DNA of 64,000 nucleotides from Micromonospora noduli (GTDB lineage Bacteria > Actinomycetota > Actinomycetes > Mycobacteriales > Micromonosporaceae), in the NCBI RefSeq assembly GCF_003264365.1, contig NZ_PYAK01000018.1, positions 1 to 64,000 of the forward strand, read 5' to 3'. Shown one piece after another: positions 43,182 to 53,100 of the stretch. A model generated the notes under the pieces. The model was not told the DNA's origin. It ran no database searches and worked only from the letters and a program-made list of their open reading frames with translations. The stretch's first letter is position 1, and the number at the start of each line of letters is the position of its first letter. The translations under genes and the position numbers were made by a program.

Positions 43182-43670
43182 TCAGCCGGCCGAGCAGGCG
43201 GTGTCCAGCTCCTTGATGGCGTCTTCCAGGGCCTTCTTGCTGGGCTTGGCCTTGGCGGACTTGTTGTACGCGTCGCTCAGGCCCATCATCTCGTTCTGGA
43301 TTTTTTCGGAGGCGGCGGTGACTGCCTCGTTGGCGCCTATCGAGTGCGCCAGGATCGCGACCGAGCCGGCGGCCCACTGGGCACTGACCGCGAAGTGCCC
43401 GGCTGGCGGGCCGATCTTCTCGGCCTCGGTGACCTTGGTCGCGTTATCCTTGATGTCCTTCCTGATGTCGGCGCAGGCCTTCACTGTGGCCGCGTCGTTG
43501 GCTGCGGTGCTGGTCGCTGTGGTGGCCGCGCCGCCGGTCGGGGCGGCGCTCGAGGCCGCCGGGGACGGCGAGGTTGCGGTGCCCTCAGATTTGGGCTGCG
43601 GATCGCAGCCGGACATCGCGATGGCCGCCGCAACGGCCAAGCCAGTCAGGACGAGTCGAGTTCGGTTCAT
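43182..43670 (-). CDS. Secreted lipoprotein of unknown function
   Basis: A 162 aa protein with an N-terminal lipoprotein signal (MNRTRLVLTGLAVAAAIAMS, then GC: lipobox AMSGC), a Ser/Thr/Ala/Pro-rich linker to about residue 55, and a helical domain with two Cys (VKACADIRKD and the C-terminal TACSAG) that may form a disulfide. It is attached to the outer face of the membrane. It is typical of small conserved actinobacterial lipoproteins; no function is known to me. Confidence 0.8.
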   Translation of the reverse strand: MNRTRLVLTGLAVAAAIAMSGCDPQPKSEGTATSPSPAASSAAPTGGAATTATSTAANDAATVKACADIRKDIKDNATKVTEAEKIGPPAGHFAVSAQWAAGSVAILAHSIGANEAVTAASEKIQNEMMGLSDAYNKSAKAKPSKKALEDAIKELDTACSAG

Positions 43671-44101
43671 CGATGTTCCCCCATGATCTTCATGTTCGGC
43701 GCACGCTACCAGCCGCGTTCGAACGGGTGGGATCAGTTATTGGGCCGACGAGCACCGAGCCCCAGGTGTGGAGCTTGACGCGAGGCGCGTCGTGAGCGTG
43801 GACGACGGGTGCGTGCAGTGCTCGCAGGCGTCGGCCTGCGGGCGACGAAGATTGGTCTGCGTCGAGAACGTGCCCGACCGCGGCCCCGTGGTGGGCTGCG
43901 AAGGCGGCGGCCTACCAGGTGTCGATCGGGCTGGTGCGGACGTGTTGTCGGCATCCGGCCACCGTCCTGTCGTCGTCATTCCCGGCGGATGGTGAAGTTC
44001 CTACACTTGTGACCCAACACCACCTCCGATACATAATGGGCAGTGCACTGAGCGCCGCTTCAGCGACCAATGTGATTCGCCGACCCGATGGAGGCCCGTC
44101 C

Positions 44102-44893
44102 ATGGCGTTGACCCCGGCGACTGGGGGCGGTTGCGGCGAGTCGACGCCACGCTCGCCGATTCAGTCGCCGAGGCCGGTCAATTCCGACGTCGAGTGGGAC
44201 AGCTTCGACCCGCAGGCATATGTCCGGCACAACTACGCGGATCTGCGGTCCGACGATCGGGAGATCCTCTGCCGCATCCGAGACTTCTTCGCCGAGGCGA
44301 AGCTCTCCGACGCGCGGTGCGTCGACGTGGGGTCCGGAGCGAATCTGTATCCGGCGCTGTCGCTTCTGCCGTTCGCGAGGGCCGTCGACCTGTGTGAATG
44401 GTCGACGGCGAACGTGAACTGGCTGCGCATGCAGGTCGACAGCTACGACGAGCTCTGGGACCCGTACTGGCAGGTGTGCGCGGAGCACCCGGCGTACGCG
44501 GCACTGGCGGACCCGCGCCGGCGCCTGGCGCAGGTGGGCCGGGTGGTGCGGGCCAGCGTTTTCACCCTGCCGAGGCACGCCTGGAGCGCCGGCACGATGT
44601 TCTTCGTGGCCTGCTCCATCTCGGCCGACCGGGCCGAGGCCGAGCACGCGATCGGTCGGTTTCTGGACGCGCTGCGGCCCGGGTCGCCCTTCGCCGTGAC
44701 GGTCATGCTCGGGTCCCTCGGCTACAGCGTCGGTCCGCGGATGTTCCCGGCGGTGTCACTGCAGCGCGCCGACGTGGTGGCCAGCATCGCGGCGGGCGCG
44801 TACGACCTGGACGTCCACGAGGTGCGGCCCAAGCCGCCGCTGCGGGACGGGTATCTGAGCATGCTGCTGGCCACCGGCCGTACCCGCGGATAG
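44102..44893 (+). CDS. SCO2525-family SAM-dependent methyltransferase
   Basis: A 263 aa methyltransferase of the NNMT/PNMT-like group: CVDVGSGANLYPALSLLPFA (SAM motif I), DLCEWSTANVNWLRMQ, VFTLP, MFFVACSISADRAE. It matches the SCO2525 family I recall, always found with the SCO2521-2524 genes. ATG 44102 has ggagg seven bases upstream; the longer frame upstream is not coding-like. It starts the operon SCO2525-2524-2523-2522. The methylated substrate is unknown. Confidence 0.8.
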   Translation: MALTPATGGGCGESTPRSPIQSPRPVNSDVEWDSFDPQAYVRHNYADLRSDDREILCRIRDFFAEAKLSDARCVDVGSGANLYPALSLLPFARAVDLCEWSTANVNWLRMQVDSYDELWDPYWQVCAEHPAYAALADPRRRLAQVGRVVRASVFTLPRHAWSAGTMFFVACSISADRAEAEHAIGRFLDALRPGSPFAVTVMLGSLGYSVGPRMFPAVSLQRADVVASIAAGAYDLDVHEVRPKPPLRDGYLSMLLATGRTRG

Positions 44894-45121
44894 CGCCGAG
44901 GCGTGCCTGTGGGATGCGCCGACGTCGTGCTCTCGGTGCAGCGTGGCGGCGGGACATTCCATCGTGCCCGATTGGCCGGAGTGCCGACACGCGGCCATCG
45001 AAGCCTTTCAAGGGGCACTCGACTGGCCCGCTACCATGACGCTGTACGTCATCGTGGACCATTGTGGGCACGGCAATACCAGAGGTTTCGAGTCGACGAC
45101 TACAACAGACGGCGGTGGATC

Positions 45122-46963
45122 ATGCGGATGCAGCCGCGCCAGGAGATCCTCGACATCTGGCGGGCTACGGTTCGCAGTTGCTGGGCGAACGGTGAATGGC
45201 ACTGGGGTAGCCGAAGTGGTAGCAACTCGATCAGCGACGCAGAGCAACTGCTGACCCTGTTGCTCCCCGCGGCCAAGGTCCCCGTGTTGTCACTGGACGA
45301 CCCGGACCGCGCCGACGAAGAGGTGATCGAGGCGCTCAGCCCGATCGGCGGCGCGATCGAGATTCCCCGCCGGCTGGTCAGCGTGATGATCGACTATTTC
45401 CGGCGGTACACCGACGACGCCGGCGCTCCGATCTTCGGTGGGGGCAGTTACCTCACCCCGCTGGAGGGCGGTCCGGAGCTCACCGACGAGCAGCGTTCCC
45501 TGGACATCGTCGACTCGTTCGCGGTGTCGGTCACACTCACGCTGGCGACGATCGGTTTCGTCAAGGTCTACCGGGACTCCACCCAGCGGCGCGACCTGTT
45601 GGCGCAACTGGACGAACTGGAGGCGATGGCGGGCGCGCGCCTCACGGCGGCGATGGTCGGTCTGCTCCGCAGCTTCAGCACCTTCGTCTTCACCTCCACC
45701 GACGAGTACGGCACTCGTCTGTGCGACATGGTCAACCAGGACGAGCTGCCGCGCCGCGAGCTGGTGGCGGCGCTGCGCGAGCAGTTGCGGGACACGATGG
45801 CGAGCCTGCGTAGCGTGATCATCGGGTCGGGCCGGGTGACCGAGGACCTGGACAACAGCGAGATGCTGTTCGAGTGCGGCTGGTCGTGGGGGATCATCTC
45901 CGGGGCCGAGGAGGTCCCGACCACCGAACCGATCGGCCTGCAGCGTGAGGGCTCCGCGGAGAATGCGCCCTACCTCTACTTCACGGTGATCGCGATGGAC
46001 GCCATCGAGGACCTGAACTCCGAACGCACCCGGCTGCTCGGGTTGCTCAACGAGGAGCAGCAGCGGCTGTCCCGGGCGCTGCAACTGCGCTGGGAGCTCA
46101 CCCGGACGTACTGGGCGACGGTGGCGACCTTCGGCAACCGACGGCGGTGGCCCATCGAGGACATCCCCTGGCGGACGACCGACGGTGACCGGACCGACTA
46201 CTACACCCTCCAGGCCACGTCGCTGGCGGTGAAGGGCCTGATCGCCGTCGGGCGCGGCGGTGACGAGGAGCTCGGGCGGATCGCCTCGGTGCTGGTGGAG
46301 CTGGCGCAGCGGGCGCGGATCACCCGGCGGGCGTCGCCCGGCGAGCCGGCGCTGTTCGTGCACGCGCCAGGCAAGCGGGTGACCCTGAACGACGACACGT
46401 CAAAGCCGATCATGACGTGGAACGTGAACGAATTCTCCACGGTGCTGCTACAGCGGGCGACCACCGTCGCCGGTCTGCTGAGCAACGCCCGACGGCGCAG
46501 TGAACTGCTCGAGCTGGCCGACGAGGTGTGGGACCACCTGCTGCTGCGGCGCATCCCGGACGGCCGGCACCAGGGGCTGTGGGACCACGCCGGTGGTGCT
46601 TTTCCCGGCCTGGCGCCGAAGCCGGACGCACCCTCCTGGTATCTGACCGAGCGGGTGGTGCAGGCTCTGGTCACCTCCGGTCAGCTGCTGTGGGAGCGGC
46701 CGTTCCCACGAGCCGGCCGGCTGGCCGACTACGCGCAGGATCTCGTCGACGAGGCCGAATACCTCTTCGACCGGGAGTTGATGCGAGGCACCTTCGACGG
46801 TGAGGCGATGCAGCGCAGCATGCGCAGCATCCGAGCCAGCCTGGGCCGGGCGCAGCTGCTGGTCGACGAGCGTCCCGGCACGGCGGCCGCGCTGGTGAAC
46901 ACTGTCCTGTTGCTGCTCAACGACGTCGCCACCGGGCAGCAGAAGGCCAGCGAGGGGATCTGA
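45122..46963 (+). CDS. SCO2524-family conserved protein
   Basis: A 613 aa, largely helical protein without recognisable catalytic motif; the N-terminal MQPRQEILDIWRATVRSCW and DAEQLLTLLLP segments fit the SCO2524 family by position and appearance. ATG 45122 (or 45128). Its stop abuts the ATG of the P-loop gene (TGAATG). It is a core member of an actinobacterial conserved cluster whose biological role I do not know. No signal peptide or clear membrane segment. Confidence 0.7.
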   Translation: MRMQPRQEILDIWRATVRSCWANGEWHWGSRSGSNSISDAEQLLTLLLPAAKVPVLSLDDPDRADEEVIEALSPIGGAIEIPRRLVSVMIDYFRRYTDDAGAPIFGGGSYLTPLEGGPELTDEQRSLDIVDSFAVSVTLTLATIGFVKVYRDSTQRRDLLAQLDELEAMAGARLTAAMVGLLRSFSTFVFTSTDEYGTRLCDMVNQDELPRRELVAALREQLRDTMASLRSVIIGSGRVTEDLDNSEMLFECGWSWGIISGAEEVPTTEPIGLQREGSAENAPYLYFTVIAMDAIEDLNSERTRLLGLLNEEQQRLSRALQLRWELTRTYWATVATFGNRRRWPIEDIPWRTTDGDRTDYYTLQATSLAVKGLIAVGRGGDEELGRIASVLVELAQRARITRRASPGEPALFVHAPGKRVTLNDDTSKPIMTWNVNEFSTVLLQRATTVAGLLSNARRRSELLELADEVWDHLLLRRIPDGRHQGLWDHAGGAFPGLAPKPDAPSWYLTERVVQALVTSGQLLWERPFPRAGRLADYAQDLVDEAEYLFDRELMRGTFDGEAMQRSMRSIRASLGRAQLLVDERPGTAAALVNTVLLLLNDVATGQQKASEGI

Positions 46964-47893
46964 ATGCTGGTCTTCGTCACGTCGCACAAGGGCGGCACCG
47001 GGCGGTCGGTGACCGCGGCGAACATCGCCTACCGCAGCGCGTTGTCCGGTCGCCCCACCTGCTACCTGGACTACGACTTCGGCTCGCCGACCGCCGGCAT
47101 CACGTTCCAGATTCCGCAGGCCGTCAATGGCGTGGAGGGCGCCGGGCCCAACGGTGGCGGCCTGCACCGATATTTGCGCGGGGAGATCCCGTCTCCGGAG
47201 CAGTTGGACGTGTGGGGCACCTCCGAACGTGCCAGCCTGCGTCAGAGGCCCATCGGGTCCGGTCCGCTGGTGCTCCTGCCGGGGCAACGCAACGGTAGCG
47301 AGTTCGGTTTCACCAACGACATCGCCAAGCGCTGCGCCGAGCTCTTCCTCCGGCTGGAGGAGGAGTTCGACCTGACCCTGGTGGACCTCAGCGCCGGGCG
47401 GTCGTACGCCAGTCAGATCGCGCTGGCCGCCACCGCGACCTCGACCCTGCGCAAGGTCGCCGTGCGCTGGTTGGTCTTCCACCGGTGGACTCCCCAGCAC
47501 GTCACCGCAGCGGCGGACCTGGCCTTCGAGGCGGGTGGGATCGTGGCCATGGGCAAGGAGTACGGCCACGAGCCGGACAGGCTACGGGAGTCGCTGCGCT
47601 TCATCCGTACGGCGGTGATCGACTCACGTGGTCCGGAGGTCGGCCACCTCGGCCTCGCCCAGCAGGCGTTCCTGCGCAAGTGCGACACGGAGCTGTCGGA
47701 GCTGGCCCGACGACGAGGTGTCGGGCGTACGACGCTGCTCGGCGAGGTGCCGTTGGATCCTCTGCTGCAGTGGCGGGAGCAGCTGATCTCCGATCACGAC
47801 GTGCAATCCAAAATTGCCAACGTCAAGACGGTGGACGCCTTCGTTGACCTGACCGAGAAGCTTTTCGACGAGACGGCATGGGACACCGCGTGA
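46964..47893 (+). CDS. SCO2523-family variant P-loop NTPase (ParA/MinD-like)
   Basis: A 309 aa protein with a deviant Walker A (HKGGTGRSVTAAN, with Arg where ParA/MinD have the second Lys) near the N-terminus and the switch-like DYDFGSPTAGITF and LTLVDLSAGRSYASQI strands. This is the variant P-loop that defines the SCO2523 family. It could position or activate the partner proteins in an ATP-dependent way. It begins directly after the SCO2524 stop and overlaps the SCO2522 gene. Confidence 0.82.
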   Translation: MLVFVTSHKGGTGRSVTAANIAYRSALSGRPTCYLDYDFGSPTAGITFQIPQAVNGVEGAGPNGGGLHRYLRGEIPSPEQLDVWGTSERASLRQRPIGSGPLVLLPGQRNGSEFGFTNDIAKRCAELFLRLEEEFDLTLVDLSAGRSYASQIALAATATSTLRKVAVRWLVFHRWTPQHVTAAADLAFEAGGIVAMGKEYGHEPDRLRESLRFIRTAVIDSRGPEVGHLGLAQQAFLRKCDTELSELARRRGVGRTTLLGEVPLDPLLQWREQLISDHDVQSKIANVKTVDAFVDLTEKLFDETAWDTA

Positions 47894-48855
47894 TCGGCAT
47901 GGATGTCAGGTTCCAGGAGGCAGCTGCGGTGCGTCGTACAGAGAGCGTGGCGTACTCGCATCTGTCCGTGGAGCTGGGGCACTTCTACGCGGAGGACTTC
48001 GGCGACGGGTGTGAGGAGCTGAGGCGCAAGTTCGAGCGGATCGCGGACTGGTCGGCCGCGATCCCGGCTCTGGCCCGACGAGGGCTGCCCGCACACCGGG
48101 AGCCGCGGATCAGCACCTGCTTCATGTTGGACGACTACTTCCACCGCTTCGGTACCCCCCGCGAGGTGATCCCGCAGGTGCAGAGCGCCGCGGCGGAGCA
48201 CGGCCTGATCCTGGACTACGTGGCCCGGGAGTCCAGCTTCGCTCGGCACGACGGAGCCGAACTGGCCCGGTTGGTGGTCGACACACTGGTGGTGGAACCA
48301 CCTCGGCACACCACCGGGAGTCGTCCACCGTTGAGCGAGTCGGGCTGGTTGTCCAACGGTAAACGGTCCCCCGGGCACGCCGACGCGCCGGCGATGACCC
48401 TGCCACGTCCGTGGTCTCCGCCGTTACAGTCCGGCGATCCCCGGCATTCCATCTTCGTCGACATCGAGCTCTGGTCCGACGAGCCGGACGCCCGGGTGTG
48501 GGCCTGCGCCCTGCTCGCCTCGGTCTGGCAGATGACCCGACTCGGCGTGCTACGGCATCGGGGCGAGACGATGACGCAGCCGTGTCAGCTCACCGGCGAG
48601 CTGCCGACGGACTGGGACGAACTGCCGGCGATCGTCCAGCTGAACCCGGCGGCCGCGCCGTTCTGCGCGTATCGCACGCTGACCCTGATGGGCACCCAGT
48701 ACCTGCCGGTGGAGTTGGCCGTACGGACCATCCTCGGCCAGGTGGCGGTGCCGCCGGCGGTCGCGCAGCAGGTCGCCAAACGGGCCGGCGGCGAGGGCCT
48801 GCACCTGCCCAGCGAGCTGGTCGACCGGCTGAGCTACGTGTTCATCAGCGACTGA
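47878..48855 (+). CDS. SCO2522-family conserved protein
   Basis: A 325 aa protein (321 aa if GTG 47890, which gives a GTGA overlap with the P-loop gene, is the start). The conserved opening RTESVAYSHLSVELGHFYAEDF is recognisable for the SCO2522 family; later blocks include STCFMLDDYFHRFGTPREVI. There is no known fold assignment. It is the last gene of the rightward operon and convergent with the SCO2521-family gene, six bases away. Confidence 0.75.
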   Translation: MGHRVIGMDVRFQEAAAVRRTESVAYSHLSVELGHFYAEDFGDGCEELRRKFERIADWSAAIPALARRGLPAHREPRISTCFMLDDYFHRFGTPREVIPQVQSAAAEHGLILDYVARESSFARHDGAELARLVVDTLVVEPPRHTTGSRPPLSESGWLSNGKRSPGHADAPAMTLPRPWSPPLQSGDPRHSIFVDIELWSDEPDARVWACALLASVWQMTRLGVLRHRGETMTQPCQLTGELPTDWDELPAIVQLNPAAAPFCAYRTLTLMGTQYLPVELAVRTILGQVAVPPAVAQQVAKRAGGEGLHLPSELVDRLSYVFISD

Positions 48856-48861
48856 GCGTGC

Positions 48862-49818
48862 TCAGCGTCGGCACGGCTCGTCGACGGCCACCCGGCCGGC
48901 CAGGTCGCGTAGCAGAGCCATGTTGCTCACGCTGATCTGATCCCGGATCCAGTTGACCGACGAGTTCCACTGACGGCTGAACCCGGGTACCTGCTCCAAC
49001 TGGTCCCAGATCGGCCGCAGCCGCGGGTGCACCCGCGCGCCGGGCAGCCACAGGTGCAGCAGGTGCTCCAGCACCGGCCGCAGCCGCTCGACGTGCTCCT
49101 GCCCGGAGGCCGAGCGGGTGACCGCGGACTCCACCAGCGAGGACAGCATGGTCAGCAGCCAGTCGTGCAACGCGAGATCTTCGCAAAGCCCGGCCACGGC
49201 GGCCGGCACGTCCTGCGGGTCGAGCACGAGTTCGACCGTACGCAGGGTGGGCGAGTCCACGGTGACCACCGCCGAGACGTCCCGGTTCGGACGCTCGTCG
49301 GCCTGCGCGGTCCAGCGCAGCCGTGTGCGGGCGGTGCGCAGTGGCGGGCGCCGGTCCAGTAGGTCTGACATCTGCACACCGTCGAGCACCCTGCCGGTGA
49401 TCGCCTCCAGGTTCAGCACGTCGGCGTTGTTGCCGTGCAGGAAGCCCGCGCTCAGGTCGGCGACGTCCAGCTTGCCGACCGTCTCCAGGACGCCGGGGTT
49501 GGCCAGATAGTGCGACCACGGCTGGCGGCGTTCGCCGGCGACGACGTGGATGACCGAGGAGGCCTGCACGATCCGGCCGCCGGTGATGATGGCCCGGGTG
49601 ACGACGGCTCCCACCCCACGTAACTGGCGCTTCTTGGCGCTCGGGAGCCAGCAGTCGACACCGGTGCGCACATCGGGTGACACCGCGTACAGCGATGGAC
49701 GCCGGGAGGTCAGCACGGCCTCGCCCTCGATCAGGCCGAGCACTTCGGCGCTCTGCTCCTGGGCCAACGCCGTGCTGTGCTGCAGAAGGCTGGTGTGCAC
49801 CTCACCGACCGTGAGCAT
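48862..49818 (-). CDS. SCO2521-family conserved protein
   Basis: A 318 aa protein opening MLTVGEVHTSLLQHSTALAQ, with VLTSRRPSLYAVSPDV and WSHYLANPGVLE segments; matches the SCO2521 family by context and appearance. It completes the five-gene SCO2521-2525 set, here in opposite orientation to the other four. It is divergent from the DUF4062-NACHT gene across a 295-base intergenic region. Function unknown. Confidence 0.75.
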   Translation of the reverse strand: MLTVGEVHTSLLQHSTALAQEQSAEVLGLIEGEAVLTSRRPSLYAVSPDVRTGVDCWLPSAKKRQLRGVGAVVTRAIITGGRIVQASSVIHVVAGERRQPWSHYLANPGVLETVGKLDVADLSAGFLHGNNADVLNLEAITGRVLDGVQMSDLLDRRPPLRTARTRLRWTAQADERPNRDVSAVVTVDSPTLRTVELVLDPQDVPAAVAGLCEDLALHDWLLTMLSSLVESAVTRSASGQEHVERLRPVLEHLLHLWLPGARVHPRLRPIWDQLEQVPGFSRQWNSSVNWIRDQISVSNMALLRDLAGRVAVDEPCRR

Positions 49819-50113
49819 GGCTTCCTCCGCAACGCTGCAACCGACCCGCGCTCATCCCGCGGTTTGCGGCTCATACTGATTGACGTACACCCCTGGTGAC
49901 CGGCACTGACACGGATCCGCGTCGGACAACCAAAACTCCGCGAGTGCGAGATTCAACCTCGGATCCGTATCTGTTGATGGCCATCATAAGCCCGGGGTCG
50001 GCGGGAATCCCATGTACGGCGGGCGTTCGGAGTGTTCGCGGGTCGGACGGACGTGACAGCGGCTGATATTTTCAATGGTGCGGTCGCCAGCCACCCCCTG
50101 GAGTTTGCCGTTC
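49819..50113. promoter_or_regulatory. Divergent promoter region of the SCO2521-like and NACHT genes
   Basis: 295 gene-free bases between two divergent starts. The stretch 49860-50000 is less GC-rich than its surroundings and two similar cggatccg strings occur near 49914 and 49959. Both promoters must lie here; I cannot place -35/-10 boxes with confidence. Confidence 0.35.
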
Positions 50114-53100
50114 ATGAAGGTCTACATTTCGGCCACACAAAAGGACCTGCTGGAATACCGCGCTGCCGTGCACGCCGTGGCTCGCCGTCTCGAGATCGAC
50201 GACGTGGCCATGGAGGCGTACGGCGCCGACATCCGGCCGCCGCTGGAACGCTGCCTCGCCGACGTGCGCCGGTGCGACCTCTACGTGGGGCTGTTCGCCT
50301 GGCGGTACGGGTTCCGGCCGCCCGGCCAGGAGTCCTCCATCACCGAGTTGGAGTACCGGGAGGCGCTCGCGGCGGGAAAGCCCTGCCTGGTCTTCCTGCT
50401 CGCGGAGGACACTCCCTGGCCGGTCGACATGATCGACCGCGATGCCGACTGGCAGCAGATCGTCGCGTTGCGCCGTGAGCTCAAGGAGCGCCACCTCTGC
50501 GCCTTCTTCTCCGGCGTGGACGACCTCACCGCCAAGGTGACCGCCGCACTGGCCGACGTACGCAGTGGCAGGTCCCCGGCGCGCGAGCCCGCCGACCCGG
50601 ACACCCACCTGCCGACGGCCGTTCGCAACCAGTACTACAAGCAGTTGTCGCTGAGATACCAGGCCGTCTCGGTGGACGCGGTCTCACCGCGTCCCACCAT
50701 CGGCTACCTCACCGTCGGGCTGCCCAAGGTGTTCGTGGAGCCCCGCGTCCACGAGGACGCGCGACCGGAGATGCCGCTGGCGTGGTGGCGTTGGGCCGGG
50801 TCCACGCCGGGCGACGACGTCGGAGGGCTGCCCGGGGTGGTCAACCCGGAGGAGGTGGAGCGGCTCTGGGAGGAGTACGCGGCCAAGGACGAGCTGTCGT
50901 TGTTCGATGTGGTGTCCGACCCGGGCCGGCGCACGATCGTGCTGCTCGGCGACCCCGGCTCCGGCAAGTCCGCAGCCGCGCGGTACCTGGCGCTGACGCT
51001 GGCCGAGGTCTGCGTCGAGCCTCGACTGCGTGCGCTGGACCGGTACCTACCCGTCCTGATCGAGCTGCGCTCCTACGCCACCCATCATGGGGACGGCCGG
51101 TGCGACGGCTTGCTCGACTACGTCGGCCACCGCCACCAGCAGGGGCTGGCTGGTATAGACCAGGACGTGCTGGAGTCGTACCTGCGCCAGGGCGGCCAGG
51201 CGCTGTTCCTGTTCGACGGCCTGGACGAGGTGTTCGACCCGGCGCAGCGGGAAGAGGTGGCCGCACAGATCGCCACGTTCGCCAACGAGTACCCGGGGGT
51301 GCTGACCGTGGTCACCTCGCGGGCGGCCGGCTACCAGCGGCACACCTTTGCCAACGCAGGCTTCGACCACTTCACCCTGGAGGATCTCGACGACGAGCAG
51401 ATCGCGAGGTTCCTCGGCAACTGGTACCGCTACGTGATGCCCACGTCGGCTGCCGAGGCAGAGCGGCAGCGGCGGCAGATCCTCGACGTGGTGGGCAGTT
51501 CTCGGGCGATGCGCGAGATCGCCGGCAACCCCCTGCTGCTGATGCTCATGGCGATCGTCGGCCGGGGTCACCCGCTGCCCCGCAACCGACGCCGGCTCTA
51601 CGCGCACGTGACCGACGTACTGATCTCCGAGTGGGATGTGACCAAGCAACTGCGCGAGAGCCACGGCGACGTCCCGTCGCTGGACCTGCAGGCGAAGCGT
51701 CGGCTGCTGCGTCACCTGGCGTATTGGATGCAGTTCCGCGAGTCCGGCCCCGCCGGAAACTACATTGAATCCGACGAATTGGCGCGCATCTTCCGGGACC
51801 ACCTCGTCGCGTTCTACGGTTTTGAGAATGAGCGGGCGCTCGCCATGGCCTACTCGATGATCGACAAATTGCGGCAGCGAAGCTTCATCCTGGAACGTTA
51901 CGGACTGCGACTGTTCGGGTTCGTGCACCGCGCGTTCCTGGAGTTCTTCTGTGCCGAAGAGATCGTGGACAGATGCGAGCACGATCCGACCTGGGGCCCT
52001 GATCGTCTGCGTTCGCTGTTTCGCGAGCGCTGGGCCGATCCGTCGTGGCGGGAGGTGCTTCGACTGGTTGCCAGCGCCCTGCCCGCCCAGACCGCCAACG
52101 AGCTGGTCACCGTGCTCGCCACCGAGGCCACTCAACCGTGGCCGCCGCTGAACCTGACCGGGCCGCCGTGGAACCTGGTGCTGGCGGCGCAGTGCGTGGC
52201 CGAGGCGCCGCAGCCCGCCGAACTGGCCGGCGCGGGCGATGCCGTGCTGCGTCAGGTCGTGCGTCTCATCGAGCATGGCATCTCCGCCGACGACCCGAAC
52301 CTGGTGGATCTCACCGAGCAGGAGCTGCTGTCCTCGATCCGGGCGCTCGGTCCGAGTTGGCCCGGCCGGGAGATCTTCCTGCACTGGTACCGCCGCCGTG
52401 GGGTCCGGACCAGTTGGCGATCCGGCTCTCCCTTTGCCACCCGGATCGCGGCGGTGCTGTCCACCGCCGAGGAGCAGATGGAGGACCTGCTCGTCCGGGA
52501 GCTGGGGCAGGGCCGCGAGCGGCAGGCCCACCTCACCCTGGTCGCCGGGCTGGCCGAGGCTGCCGGCCGCCTCGACGCCACCGGCGGCAGCAGTCACCGA
52601 TGCCGGGACATCCTGCTCGCCCAGGCGCAGGCCGAGGTCTCCACCGCGGTGCGGCAGGCCGCCGTACGCGCACTGGTCGCCCACTTCGGCGCCGACCTCG
52701 ACCTCGTGGACGTGCTGCGCGACCTCGCCAGCTCTCCCGATCTCGCGGTGCGGGCGCTGGCCGTGCAGTCCCTCGGCACCCGGCCCGAACTCTCCGACGA
52801 CGTCCGTCAGGTGTTGGCCAGAGCCACCGGGGACACCGCCGTCGCGGTGCGGCGAGCCGCCGCCGGAGTGCTCACGGCGCGTTGCGCCGACCTGCCGGAC
52901 GCACCCGAGACGATGCAGCGACTGCTGGCCACCGACACCGACCCCGGTGTGGTGCAGTGCGTGCTGAAGGGTCTGCTGGTTCTGCCGGAGTACGTCGAGA
53001 CCGCACGAACCACGGCGTTGCAGCGGGTCACCGGCGATTCCCCGGACGAGGTCCGACGCTGCATTCTGACCGAGCTGCTGCCCGAGCGCCCCAGCCCGGA